From assembly GCF_002743375.1 (NCBI RefSeq), contig NZ_PDZC01000002.1:370727-434726 (forward strand): a stretch of 64,000 nt of DNA, in the 5' to 3' direction. Below the pieces are notes generated by a model, which had not been told where the DNA came from, made no database searches, and saw only the letters and a program-made list of their open reading frames with translations. Origin of the DNA: Sporosarcina sp. P34. GTDB taxonomy: Bacteria; Bacillota; Bacilli; Bacillales_A; Planococcaceae. The position numbers were made by a program, and so were the translations under genes. Shown piece after piece: positions 17,330-25,944 of this stretch; position 1 is the first letter of the stretch, and each line of letters begins with the position of its first letter.

Positions 17330-18775
17330 TTATTCAAGTTGCGCTTCGAGTTCCAACTTCGCTTCTTGCTCGTTCATTTCTACCATTTCCTCAGATGTCA
17401 TTTTGACAACAGTAAAACCAGTTAAAGCATAGAGAATTGAAATGAGAGGTACGGCGAAATTCAAGATAGCGTACGGGCCGTATTCTACTACACTTACACC
17501 AAGCGTACCGAATATAAACACACCACACGTATTCCAAGGAATAAATACGGATGTCAATGTTCCGCCATCTTCTAGTGCACGCGATAGGTTCTTCGAGTTC
17601 AAACCCATATCCTTATATGTTTTACTGAACATTCTAGAAGGTACAACAATCGAAACGTATTGTTCAGAACAAGTTGCATTGGTCATGACACACGCACCAA
17701 TCGTTGAAATAATTAATGTAGATGTCGATTTCACGACTTTCAGCAATTGCTTCATAATGGCCCGCAACATACCTGAATACTCCAGAATACCGCCAAAGGT
17801 CATAGCCACAATCGTCATAGAGACGGTATACATCATACTATCAAGGCCACCGCCATTAAATAGTTTATCTACTAGCTGATTGCCCGTCTCGATTGCAAAA
17901 CCACTTTGCAGAGCACCGAGTGCATCTGTAAATGTTCCCGACTGAAGTGTTACATGCGCTAGAAAACCCATTATAATCCCGACAATTAATGCCGGTACTG
18001 CAGGGATCTTCATGGCAACCATCACAATAACTGCCAAAGGAACTAGCAATAACCAGGGAGAGATGACGAAGCTCTCTTGCATAACCTGAGATGTGTTGGC
18101 AATCGACGTTAATTCAGCTTCACCTGACCCAAACCTTCTTCCGAGGAATGTGAATACTCCAAGCGCAATTAGTAATCCGGGAATCGTCGTATACAACATA
18201 TGCTTAATATGATCAAATAAATCCGTTCCAGTAAGTCCCGCGGCTAAATTGGTTGTATCGGATAACGGTGACATCTTGTCTCCAAAGTATGCGCCAGAAA
18301 TGACAGCCCCTGCTACCATTCCAGCTGGAATCCCCATACTGAGTCCAATACCCATCCCAGCTACACCAATCGTAGCCATTGTCGACCATGAGCTACCTAT
18401 TGCCAATGAAACAATTGCACAAATCAGCGCAATGGCTACTAGGAACCAAGAGGGTGTAATGATTTTCAATCCGTAGAAGATCATCGTGGCAACTATCCCT
18501 CCACCCATCCACGAACCAATAACCAAACCAACAAGCATAATGATGATGACAGCTGGAAGGGCCAAACGAATTCCTTTGTACATCATTTCCTCAATTTCTT
18601 TCCACGAGAAACCATGTCGCCAGGCTACGAGTGACGCAATGGCAGTTCCTACAATTAGCGGCATGTGCGGTCCCTCTTTAAGCTTAACTACAGTTATGAT
18701 CATAACCAGTATCATTAAGACTAACGGTAGAATTGACCACCAAAACCCAATTTCTCTTTTTTTCCTCTGATCCAC
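17330..18775 (-). CDS. NhaC-family Na+/H+ antiporter-like transporter
   Basis: 481 residues from GTG 18775; ATGGAGGG lies seven bases before it, so the upstream ATG is inside the SD. About 11-12 membrane segments, the motif GDKMSPLSDTTNLAAG near residue 165-185 and an NATCSEQY region in the C half identify the NhaC family. Members include true Na+/H+ antiporters and amine or amino-acid/Na+ exchangers. Location next to amino-acid-type enzymes favours the second possibility. The promoter carries a near-perfect cre site and a direct-repeat operator, so it is likely under CcpA and the neighbouring regulator. Confidence 0.85.
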   Translation of the reverse strand: MDQRKKREIGFWWSILPLVLMILVMIITVVKLKEGPHMPLIVGTAIASLVAWRHGFSWKEIEEMMYKGIRLALPAVIIIMLVGLVIGSWMGGGIVATMIFYGLKIITPSWFLVAIALICAIVSLAIGSSWSTMATIGVAGMGIGLSMGIPAGMVAGAVISGAYFGDKMSPLSDTTNLAAGLTGTDLFDHIKHMLYTTIPGLLIALGVFTFLGRRFGSGEAELTSIANTSQVMQESFVISPWLLLVPLAVIVMVAMKIPAVPALIVGIIMGFLAHVTLQSGTFTDALGALQSGFAIETGNQLVDKLFNGGGLDSMMYTVSMTIVAMTFGGILEYSGMLRAIMKQLLKVVKSTSTLIISTIGACVMTNATCSEQYVSIVVPSRMFSKTYKDMGLNSKNLSRALEDGGTLTSVFIPWNTCGVFIFGTLGVSVVEYGPYAILNFAVPLISILYALTGFTVVKMTSEEMVEMNEQEAKLELEAQLE

Positions 18776-18813
18776 TACGCAACCCTCCATTCAAGTTCAG
18801 CCAAATAGGATAT

Positions 18814-18833
18814 GTCGTTATATAGTCGGTTAA
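18814..18833. promoter_or_regulatory. Direct-repeat candidate operator of nhaC
   Basis: GTCGTTAT (18814-18821) and GTCGGTTAA (18825-18833), spaced 11 bases, lie just downstream of the nhaC -10. This is the same layout as at 16002-16020. Confidence 0.6.
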
Positions 18834-18838
18834 TCTAT

Positions 18839-18866
18839 TTTATACGTTTTCTAAATTATTTGTCAA
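18839..18866 (-). promoter_or_regulatory. Sigma-A promoter of nhaC
   Basis: On the minus strand a perfect -35 TTGACA (18866-18861) is followed after 16 bases by TATAAA (18844-18839). Confidence 0.7.
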
Positions 18867-18874
18867 TACAAATA

Positions 18875-18888
18875 TGTAAGCGTTTACT
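18875..18888. promoter_or_regulatory. Candidate CcpA cre site
   Basis: TGTAAGCGTTTACT differs from the Bacillus cre consensus (TGWAANCGNTNWCA) only at the last base. It sits upstream of the nhaC -35, about 100 bases before the start codon. Confidence 0.6.
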
Positions 18889-19067
18889 ATGCTTTTTCCT
18901 ATTGACTAGTCTGTCCCTATGAGAGAGCCGTTTTGTTACTATGTATATTTACCAGCTACAACAAATTAATGTCTTTCCAAAATAGTAGAATCAATGGCCA
19001 AAGTAGTTTATAAACCTAGGCAACGGGAATAATACAAAGTACTTTCATGAATGGGGGCACACTGCTA

Positions 19068-19919
19068 GTGACAACTACTAACCAAAGAATCGATACGATA
19101 AAGTGCGTAACGGAATACGATACACTGCGCCGAGTCATATTATGCCAGCCGGAATTTATGGCGATTGATGAAGTCATTAACGAAGTACAAAAAAAGTATA
19201 AGGATGAAAACATTGATATACAACGTGCAATGAGTCAGCACGCAGAATTTGAAGAAATTTTGAAGGAAAACGGAGTGGAAGTCATCACGCTTCCTCCTTC
19301 TGAAAAATTCCCCGAGCAAGTTTTTACACGAGATATTGGCTTCACAATAGGCAATGACATATTCATAGCCGACTTGGCTGCAAATATTCGAAAAGGTGAA
19401 GAAATTACACTAAAAGAATGGCTGATTGCACATGACATCCCCTATCAGTCCGCCACCGATCGAATGGAAGGCGGAGACATTATCGTTGACCGGGATACCA
19501 TCTACGTCGGCATCAGTAGTCGTACGTCCAGGGAAGCTGTAAATAAGCTGGAGGAAAAGCTTCCGGATTATCAACTCAAGCCTATTCCATTTGACGGGCA
19601 GTACTTACATCTAGACTGCGTTTTTAATATTCTTTCACCCGAAAAAGCGCTCGTCTTTCCAGCGGCATTTGATCAGGAAACACTGCATCAAATGGCCGGT
19701 TCGTATGAACTGATCGAAGTGGCGGAAGATGAACAGTTTTCGCTTGGTACCAATGTTCTCTCAATCGGTAACAATAAAGTAATCAGCCTTCCACAAAATG
19801 AACAAGTGAATAAAAACTTACGCGCACATGGATTTGAGGTCATTGAAGTCGACTTCTCGGAAATTATCAAATCCGGCGGCTCTTTTAGATGTTGCTCAAT
19901 GCCTGTAGAACGTGGATAA
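19068..19919 (+). CDS. DDAH-family amidinohydrolase
   Basis: 283 residues from GTG 19068, preceded by GGGGG ten bases away; ATG 19047 has no SD. The protein shows the guanidino-modifying fold with the conserved acidic RMEGGD motif, the catalytic His in LHLDCVFN and the nucleophilic Cys in FRCCSMPVERG at the C-terminus. Relatives such as Bacillus YkgA and dimethylarginine dimethylaminohydrolase hydrolyse guanidino groups to citrulline-type products. The exact substrate is uncertain. It is divergent from nhaC with 292 bases between starts, and is followed by its own terminator. Confidence 0.85.
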   Translation: MTTTNQRIDTIKCVTEYDTLRRVILCQPEFMAIDEVINEVQKKYKDENIDIQRAMSQHAEFEEILKENGVEVITLPPSEKFPEQVFTRDIGFTIGNDIFIADLAANIRKGEEITLKEWLIAHDIPYQSATDRMEGGDIIVDRDTIYVGISSRTSREAVNKLEEKLPDYQLKPIPFDGQYLHLDCVFNILSPEKALVFPAAFDQETLHQMAGSYELIEVAEDEQFSLGTNVLSIGNNKVISLPQNEQVNKNLRAHGFEVIEVDFSEIIKSGGSFRCCSMPVERG

Positions 19920-19923
19920 TACA

Positions 19924-19973
19924 AAAGACCGAAGCATAAACGCACAATGTAGCGTGTATGCTTCGGTCTTTTT
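19924..19973. terminator. Bidirectional terminator
   Basis: AAAGACCGAAGCATA pairs with TATGCTTCGGTCTTT between convergent genes, with a T run after the plus-strand arm. Confidence 0.85.
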
Positions 19974-20690
19974 CTATTCAAGAAATTCTATATAGGTTCC
20001 ACGTTCACTTTCAATTTCAGGAAGATTCAACTCAATCGATTCGGGTATGACCAAGTGAATCATCATGGTTGCCGACACTGAGCCAGAGGAATAACCATGC
20101 GTTTTTTCACCAGTGAACTGATTCAATATATTTGAATCATGATAAAATGTATACTGAATAGTATTCCGAGGCTGTTTAGGAACAGTCATCCAATTGTTTT
20201 CCCAAACCGGCAATGCTATTTTAAGCTGATCCGTAAAGTCATAATACACATCATCCCCATCACCATCACCGATATTTGCCAATAACTCAGGGGTGTAGAC
20301 GGTTTCACTGACCACATTACTGTGATGAGGTGTACGTTCAATCAACATATAAGCGCCAGTGAAAGGAGATATCGATAGTTCATCTTTCACCTCATGTGAC
20401 CGCTTCGCCAGAACGAGATGTTCAGGAATCGTCGCCCCTTCTACAATCGCAGATTGCAAATCAAATTCAATATTTTTATCCGTTACTTTTGGTGGAATAT
20501 GAAGTTCTACCTTACGCTCCATGAATTCCGCCACAAAAACACCGAGTAACAATAACACAAGATAACCTACAATAATATTGCGATGAAATGATTTTTTCAA
20601 TCGTGTACGTTTCATGTTTTTCGTAAATATCACAATGGGAACCAGACCAAGAAGCAGGACTATCGGTATTAACACCATAAAAAACATCAT
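19974..20690 (-). CDS. Membrane protein of Ytr-like ABC operon
   Basis: 238 residues. Two hydrophobic segments (about 3-23 and 39-60) are followed by a 175-residue domain of beta character with no recognised motif, probably extracytoplasmic. It overlaps the permease gene by four bases (ATGA) and has GGAGGTGA upstream, so it is coupled to the ABC transporter and is probably an accessory component. No known Ytr subunit match is claimed. Confidence 0.6.
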   Translation of the reverse strand: MMFFMVLIPIVLLLGLVPIVIFTKNMKRTRLKKSFHRNIIVGYLVLLLLGVFVAEFMERKVELHIPPKVTDKNIEFDLQSAIVEGATIPEHLVLAKRSHEVKDELSISPFTGAYMLIERTPHHSNVVSETVYTPELLANIGDGDGDDVYYDFTDQLKIALPVWENNWMTVPKQPRNTIQYTFYHDSNILNQFTGEKTHGYSSGSVSATMMIHLVIPESIELNLPEIESERGTYIEFLE

Positions 20691-21436
20691 GGATTTCTCA
20701 CCTCCAAACGATTTGTCACAAAGAGGCTAATACCGAACAATACAGCAACCGATACTACTACTTTCAAAACAAACACTAGAATAGATGTCTCTCCGTAGTA
20801 AAAGTACAATACGCTATCACCTTCGCCAACTGACAGGCTGACACCGAACGTGAAATACACAAACCAGATCAATCCAAACAAGGCAATGAACAACTTGCTA
20901 AACTGTATTAAGGTTCCAAGTAAATACCCGATCATCATAATCAGCAATGTGTACGCGGTCATAACGAGAATCCGGGAGAAGAAATCAAGCGGCGATGACA
21001 GAAGGCCTGTCGTTTCTATAATGACATTATCGCCAAACAGCGCAACAATTTTCATGACCGACCCGATCAACACGGTCATTACACCACCAAGTAATGCGGC
21101 TGTGCAAATGAAATAAAAGTTCGCCAGCTGGAAGGTCAGACGATTCGTCACGAATGAAAAGGATTCATTACGCTGTGCAGCTGATGTCAGCAGAAATCCA
21201 ACAATGAGTGCCCAGAATAATGTCAGACCTACCTGACTATCATTTGATATGGACGTGTAGTTAACAGAAATCATCTCTTCCCATTCGTTCATAGATGAGG
21301 ACCCCGCACCACTTATAAATATAGTCCCAATAATCTGTAGCACTATCAACGTAGTAAATACCGCTCCATTGGTACTCAATTTAAATAAATACTGACGCTT
21401 CGCCAGTTCATTGACGCTCCATTGCGTTGAAAACAT
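20687..21436 (-). CDS. ABC transporter permease (Ytr-like)
   Basis: 249 residues with six hydrophobic segments (for example 27-47, 70-85, 100-122, 150-175, 185-205, 225-245), the usual pattern of ABC-2/YtrC-YtrD permeases. It overlaps the ATPase gene upstream by 29 bases and the accessory gene downstream by four, so the operon is tightly packed. The transported substrate is unknown. In Bacillus subtilis the ytr operon is induced by certain cell-wall antibiotics, which is family knowledge only. Confidence 0.7.
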   Translation of the reverse strand: MFSTQWSVNELAKRQYLFKLSTNGAVFTTLIVLQIIGTIFISGAGSSSMNEWEEMISVNYTSISNDSQVGLTLFWALIVGFLLTSAAQRNESFSFVTNRLTFQLANFYFICTAALLGGVMTVLIGSVMKIVALFGDNVIIETTGLLSSPLDFFSRILVMTAYTLLIMMIGYLLGTLIQFSKLFIALFGLIWFVYFTFGVSLSVGEGDSVLYFYYGETSILVFVLKVVVSVAVLFGISLFVTNRLEVRNP

Positions 21437-22316
21437 CGTCTACCCCTCCTGTCGCCTGGCCCGTCATCGCCAAGTACGCTTGGCTTGCAGAAACTGCCGA
21501 TACGCGAATGCCTGCCTGCTTCAACTCTTCTACTTCCGCTTTGGTATGCTGGTTGTCTACAATCCATTCTGTCATTGGTCCTGCGTTTGCTCGATGAACA
21601 ACCGCATAGCGAATCGCATAGGATTTCAGCACACTCTCTCGCGCTTGAAGTGACAGGAATTTTTCCTGCAGTTCAGTTATTGGACCATGAAACGAGATGC
21701 TCTTGCCGTCAATCACCAAAATATCCTCCAGCAAATCCTCCATTTCTTCCATATGATGACTCGACAACAAAATAGTGCGGGGATAAGCGATATAATCTTT
21801 CAGCAGCGCCCTGTAAAAATCCCTGCGCGCCCCAGCATCCATTCCTGTAATTGGCTCATCAAACATCGTGAGTGGACAACGTGTGGCAATACCAATAATT
21901 GCGTTGAATGTACTACGCTTCCCTTTTGACAGTACCCGGTGATTCAACGACAGCGGTAATTTAAAGTATTCAAGCAGACGCATAGCTAGATCTTGATTCC
22001 AATTTTCATAGAAGCGATCACATTCTGTTAGTAAATCATCCAATGTTAGTGCATCCGGGAAGCCCATCATATCGTCAATAAACATCATGTTGGCGGAAAC
22101 CTTGAGACTATTGAAGGGATGCTCACCAAACACACGAAGTTCTCCCTCCGACTCTTTTATGAATCCCGCAATCATCTTCATCAACGTCGTCTTTCCCACA
22201 CCATTACGTCCTACCAGTCCCGTAATGACATTCTCACGGATTTCTAAATTTAACTGGTCCAGTACTGTAATAGATCGATAACTTTTTGACACGTTTTTCA
22301 ACGTAATTGCTGACAT
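21408..22316 (-). CDS. ABC transporter ATP-binding protein (YtrB-like)
   Basis: 302 residues. Walker A is GLVGRNGVGKTTLMK near residue 35. The signature is degenerate (RVLSKGKRSTFNA), Walker B is LTMFDEPITGMD, and the H-loop is SSHHMEEME. The C-terminal 80 residues are an extra domain seen in YtrB-type exporters. Its ATG overlaps the stop of the GntR gene by one base (TAATG), giving the order regulator-ATPase-permease-accessory. The non-canonical signature sequence is typical of this small exporter group. Confidence 0.85.
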   Translation of the reverse strand: MSAITLKNVSKSYRSITVLDQLNLEIRENVITGLVGRNGVGKTTLMKMIAGFIKESEGELRVFGEHPFNSLKVSANMMFIDDMMGFPDALTLDDLLTECDRFYENWNQDLAMRLLEYFKLPLSLNHRVLSKGKRSTFNAIIGIATRCPLTMFDEPITGMDAGARRDFYRALLKDYIAYPRTILLSSHHMEEMEDLLEDILVIDGKSISFHGPITELQEKFLSLQARESVLKSYAIRYAVVHRANAGPMTEWIVDNQHTKAEVEELKQAGIRVSAVSASQAYLAMTGQATGGVDDVFNAMERQ

Positions 22317-22687
22317 TATGACCTCTCCTTTCGCCCTGCCTGGATTAATTTAATTAGCTGATCTTCTTCCAGCCCAAGTAATGCCGCTTCATTAAGCAGA
22401 TCCTGCACCAGACGACTTAACCTACCGCCTTTACGCTTCGCCAGTAGTTTCTCACGTGCGTCAGCCGTTACAAATGTGCCAAGGCCACGTTTTTTATAAA
22501 TAAGTTCCGCGTCTAGTAAAATCGTCAGTCCCTTTCCAGCAGTCGCAGGATTGATATTGAAAAGATCTGCCAATTGATACTGCGAGTACACTTTATCGTC
22601 CGCTTGTAACGTACCGTCAATAATTTCTGTCTCTAACCATTCTGCAATTTGTATATAAATCGGCTTTTCTCCATCCATCTCAAGCAA
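22316..22687 (-). CDS. GntR-family repressor (YtrA-like)
   Basis: 123 residues from TTG 22687, with GAGGTGGTG upstream. A longer frame to 22750 would place the operator inside the gene, which supports the shorter start. The N-terminal winged HTH of the YtrA subfamily is evident (PIYIQIAEWLETEIIDG, then QYQLADLFNINPATAGKGL). The short C-terminal helical part lacks a ligand domain, which is typical of YtrA. It is the first gene of the ABC operon and probably represses it through the inverted repeat just upstream. Confidence 0.85.
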   Translation of the reverse strand: MLEMDGEKPIYIQIAEWLETEIIDGTLQADDKVYSQYQLADLFNINPATAGKGLTILLDAELIYKKRGLGTFVTADAREKLLAKRKGGRLSRLVQDLLNEAALLGLEEDQLIKLIQAGRKERS

Positions 22688-22711
22688 GAACTTCACCACC
22701 TCAAGGTTACG

Positions 22712-22737
22712 TAGTACATTACTGTTGTAATGTACTA
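22712..22737. promoter_or_regulatory. 26-base inverted repeat, YtrA-type operator
   Basis: TAGTACATTAC-TGTT-GTAATGTACTA has perfect 11-base arms and lies 25 bases upstream of the GntR start codon. Position and symmetry fit an autoregulatory operator of the adjacent YtrA-like protein. Confidence 0.8.
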
Positions 22738-22856
22738 TACGCATTTTCATAGCCTAATGCAAATAAATAATTATATAAAATTATGGTAATCAATGAATAA
22801 AATCATCACTTATTACTCACCCTAGGTAACTACACTGTATGTAAGGAGCCGATAAA

Positions 22857-23189
22857 ATGAATACAGTTAAGGATTTTCCTATTCAGCAAAACAGATTAAT
22901 AAATGCAGGTTTTCTATTGGCTTGCTTATGTTTATTAGATGCCATTTTCACGGATTATGGTTTGCGGTTTGGTCTTATAGAAGAAGCCAATTTGCTAGTA
23001 TCATTTTTATATGAACAAAGTATTCCTTTGTTCTACGTGGTAAAACTAGGATTACCTTTATTACTTTTATATATCGTAACGGTTAGTTCATCAGGGATTA
23101 TCGTACGTATTTCTTTGACTACTGCATTATTTATTTATATTGCCGTATTGTTCATGCATATCTTTTGGTTGATCATGGTCGCAATCTAA
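22857..23189 (+). CDS. DUF5658-like small membrane protein
   Basis: 110 residues with three to four membrane segments. The motif LLDAIFTDYGLRFGLIEEANLL near residue 25-45 matches the DUF5658 pattern (LDxxxTxxGxxxGxxEANP) from memory. No function is known for the family. AAGGAG precedes the ATG. It appears monocistronic, between the divergent YtrA operon and the MOSC gene. Confidence 0.65.
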   Translation: MNTVKDFPIQQNRLINAGFLLACLCLLDAIFTDYGLRFGLIEEANLLVSFLYEQSIPLFYVVKLGLPLLLLYIVTVSSSGIIVRISLTTALFIYIAVLFMHIFWLIMVAI

Positions 23190-23269
23190 CATGCGCTATA
23201 CTAATCCCTTCTATAAATCGCGTTTATTGTATACTACATGTATGAACACGCGGAAAGTAGGGATTTTTA

Positions 23270-23929
23270 TTGAACAGTGAACCTTCATTGCGGACGCTAT
23301 CTATTGGGATGCCGCGAATCGTACAATCTACTACTGGTGGAGAATTTTCCAGTGCTATTTGTAAGCAGTCTGTCGAAAAAGCATATCTTTCTGTGGATGG
23401 TTTTCAAGGAGACGGGATTGCGGATACGAAACATCATGGCGGTCCTGATCGAGCGGTCTGTATCTATCCGAGTGAGCACTATACTTTCTGGGAAAAGAAA
23501 TTTTCCTGCACGTTGCCCTCTTCTACTTTCGGAGAAAATCTGACAGTGGATGGAATGCTTGAGAAAGATATATGTATTGGAGATATGTTTACAGTGGGAG
23601 AAGCAGTTATTCAAGTAATACAGGGGCGAGTCCCTTGTAGCACAATTAGTAAGCGAACTGGCTTACCCGATTTGATGAGGGGAATGGTCAACACTGGATT
23701 CACAGGCTATTTATGCCGTGTTGTGGAAGAAGGAATTGTCCGTTCAGATTCAACCATTACTTTGCTGCAACAAGATCCAAACCAAGTTTCCATCCTTTAT
23801 GCAAATGAAGTGTATTTTCAGCGTCCTAGAGATTCGGGAGGATTGAAGCGAATTCTGGAAGTCGATGCACTGGCTGAAGAGTGGCGGGGCATGCTGATGA
23901 AACGGCTGGAGAAACTCGAGAATATCTAA
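23270..23929 (+). CDS. MOSC-domain protein (YiiM-like)
   Basis: 219 residues. The MOSC core is marked by DTKHHGGPDRAVCIYP, the signature FGENLTVDG and the conserved cysteine in GRVPCSTISKRTG. A C-terminal 3-alpha/beta tail (RDSGGLKRILEVDALAEEWR) is typical of YiiM. MOSC proteins use a cysteine to bind sulfur or molybdenum cofactor and in some cases detoxify N-hydroxylated bases; the exact substrate here is unknown. TTG start 23270 has AGTAGGG upstream. The stop is followed by a terminator shared with the convergent reductase gene. Confidence 0.85.
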   Translation: MNSEPSLRTLSIGMPRIVQSTTGGEFSSAICKQSVEKAYLSVDGFQGDGIADTKHHGGPDRAVCIYPSEHYTFWEKKFSCTLPSSTFGENLTVDGMLEKDICIGDMFTVGEAVIQVIQGRVPCSTISKRTGLPDLMRGMVNTGFTGYLCRVVEEGIVRSDSTITLLQQDPNQVSILYANEVYFQRPRDSGGLKRILEVDALAEEWRGMLMKRLEKLENI

Positions 23930-23931
23930 AT

Positions 23932-23976
23932 AAAAGAACTGACGCTACGATAAAAAACATCGTTGGTCAGTTCTTT
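23932..23976. terminator. Terminator between MOSC and reductase genes
   Basis: AAAAGAACTGACG and its complement CAGTTCTTTTTT flank an AT-rich loop between convergent genes. Confidence 0.8.
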
Positions 23977-23977
23977 T

Positions 23978-25024
23978 TTATACGAGTTGTTTCACTAATT
24001 CACGATTTCGTTCCTTGAAGAGTTCATTATGAGAAGATACCATACCATTTTTATTTGCTTCGGGGTCGATATAGATTTTGGCGCAGTTCACAGCATTCGC
24101 TGCATCTTGAAATGCCCCTGCTATTAAATGCAGCTTGCCTTTGTGGCTCAGTACATCCCCTGCCGCATACATCCCTTCTATAGACGTAGCACTCGTGCAC
24201 GTTCCGGCAATCTGTTTATGTTCCGTTAGTTCAACACCCAGTTGCTGATCACCAATTAACGACGTATCACGCTCATAACCGTGATTAATGATTACTTCAT
24301 CTACAGCTATCGTGGTAACTGTTTCATCTTCATTGTGTCGTAGCTCCACTCTCTCAATTGAGCTATGGTCCTCAGATGCAATGAATCGAGATATATTCGT
24401 ATTGAAGTGACAGATCACGCCACTCTCCAAGAGTTGTCGCACTTGCGCTTCATGGCCGTTTAAGCTCTCTTTACGATAAGTTAGGTACACTTTCTTAGCA
24501 ATGGGTTGCAGTTCATTGGCCCAGTCAATTGCCGCGTTGCCACCGCCCGAAATCAAGACGGTCTTCCCTTTGAAACGTCCCAAAGATTTTACCGTATAGT
24601 TCAAATTCGACACTTCAAAGCGTTCTGCGCCTTCCACTTCAATCTTCTGTGGATTCAAAATACCTGTACCTGTTGCGAGTATTACGGTTTTGCTGTAATG
24701 AACAGTACCCGAAGAGCCATGTAATGCAAAATGCTTGCCTGCTATCTTTTCGATCTTCACAATTTTCTCGTTGAGCACGACTTCCGGATCAAAAGTTAAC
24801 CCTTGGGTCACAAGCCGTTCAATTACCTGTGCTCCTGGTGCCGGTGTCATGCCGCCAATATCCCAAATCATTTTTTCAGGATAGACATGGATCTTTCCTC
24901 CAAGCTGCTGCTGATATTCAATGATTTTCGTCTTCATTTCACGCAACCCACTATAGAAAGCAGCGTATAACCCCGCGGGTCCTCCGCCGATAATCGTCAC
25001 GTCCAGTAGCTGATCTTGTTTCAT
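23978..25024 (-). CDS. Ferredoxin/flavodoxin--NADP+ reductase, TrxR-like type 2 (YcgT/YumC)
   Basis: 348 residues from ATG 25024 (AAAGGAG upstream; an upstream frame to 25066 lacks an SD). The FAD site GGGPAGLYAAFYSG is at the N-terminus and the NADP site SGGGNAAIDWANEL lies in the middle. There is no CxxC redox motif, which separates this family from true thioredoxin reductase. The C-terminal FAD motif is GMYAAGDVL. The family transfers electrons from NADPH to ferredoxin or flavodoxin. A perfect Fur box shared with the divergent siderophore operon suggests the iron-regulated YcgT role, perhaps ferric reduction. Confidence 0.88.
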   Translation of the reverse strand: MKQDQLLDVTIIGGGPAGLYAAFYSGLREMKTKIIEYQQQLGGKIHVYPEKMIWDIGGMTPAPGAQVIERLVTQGLTFDPEVVLNEKIVKIEKIAGKHFALHGSSGTVHYSKTVILATGTGILNPQKIEVEGAERFEVSNLNYTVKSLGRFKGKTVLISGGGNAAIDWANELQPIAKKVYLTYRKESLNGHEAQVRQLLESGVICHFNTNISRFIASEDHSSIERVELRHNEDETVTTIAVDEVIINHGYERDTSLIGDQQLGVELTEHKQIAGTCTSATSIEGMYAAGDVLSHKGKLHLIAGAFQDAANAVNCAKIYIDPEANKNGMVSSHNELFKERNRELVKQLV

Positions 25025-25095
25025 TCCATCTTCTCCTTTACAAATAATTATTGACATCGCTTGCATTTCAATTTATAGTTTTTATTGTACCGATA

Positions 25096-25112
25096 TTGAT
25101 AATCATTATCAA
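25096..25112. promoter_or_regulatory. Fur box
   Basis: TTGATAATCATTATCAA is a perfect 8-1-8 palindrome and contains the 7-1-7 Fur consensus exactly. It lies between the reductase and the siderophore ABC operon and could control both. Confidence 0.9.
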
Positions 25113-25146
25113 TGATTACTTAGTAGGAAAGGTTTGATTTTACGAA

Positions 25147-25941
25147 ATGGTTCGCTTGTATACAGAAAATCTACAAGTTTCATATGATAATCATCTGATC
25201 GTTAATGGGTTATCGGTCCAAATACCTGACAAGAAAGTGACTGCTATTATCGGAGCAAACGGGTGTGGCAAATCCACATTTCTAAAAGCTGTCACGCGCT
25301 TAATTCCGCATCAATCAGGAGAAGTGATAGTAGATGGCAGAAATATTGTTAAACAAAAAACGAAGCAGCTCGCACAAAAGATGGCTATTCTTCCACAGAC
25401 ACAAGAAGCCGCCAGTGGTTTAACAGTTGGTGAATTGGTATCTTACGGTAGATTTCCTTACCAGAATGCAATGGGACGTTTGACAGCACGTGATATGGAT
25501 GTTATCAATTGGGCGCTCGAAGTCACCAATACGACTGAATTCAAATACCGTCAAGTAGATGCATTATCCGGTGGTCAACGACAGCGCGTTTGGATTGCGA
25601 TGGCACTCGCCCAGGAAACAGATATCATCTTCCTAGATGAACCAACTACCTATTTGGATATGGCACATCAACTAGAAGTGCTTGAGCTATTGCAAAAGCT
25701 TAATGAGGAGCAGCAACGCACCATTATCATGGTACTTCATGATTTGAATCAAGCAGCACGTTTTGCCGATTTCATCATTGCGATGAAAGATGGTGAAATT
25801 GTACGCGCAGGCGTGTGCGAGGAAGTAATACGGCCAGATATACTGCGAGAAGTATTTCGAATTGATGCCGAAATTGGAACGGATCCAAGAACGGGCAAAC
25901 CGTTATGTATTACATATGATTTACTAAAAGGAGACGAATAA
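25147..25941 (+). CDS. Siderophore ABC transporter ATP-binding protein (YusV/FecE-like)
   Basis: 264 residues. Walker A is GANGCGKSTFLK, the Q-loop is ILPQTQEA, the signature is LSGGQRQRVWIA, Walker B is IIFLDEPTTYLD and the H-loop is VLHDLNQAARF. This is the FecE/FhuC branch that energises Fe(III)-siderophore import. The gene opens the operon with substrate-binding protein and two FecCD permeases, and has a Fur box 35 bases upstream. In Bacillus subtilis YusV serves several siderophore systems, but here a complete set is adjacent. Confidence 0.92.
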   Translation: MVRLYTENLQVSYDNHLIVNGLSVQIPDKKVTAIIGANGCGKSTFLKAVTRLIPHQSGEVIVDGRNIVKQKTKQLAQKMAILPQTQEAASGLTVGELVSYGRFPYQNAMGRLTARDMDVINWALEVTNTTEFKYRQVDALSGGQRQRVWIAMALAQETDIIFLDEPTTYLDMAHQLEVLELLQKLNEEQQRTIIMVLHDLNQAARFADFIIAMKDGEIVRAGVCEEVIRPDILREVFRIDAEIGTDPRTGKPLCITYDLLKGDE

Positions 25942-25944
25942 CTG

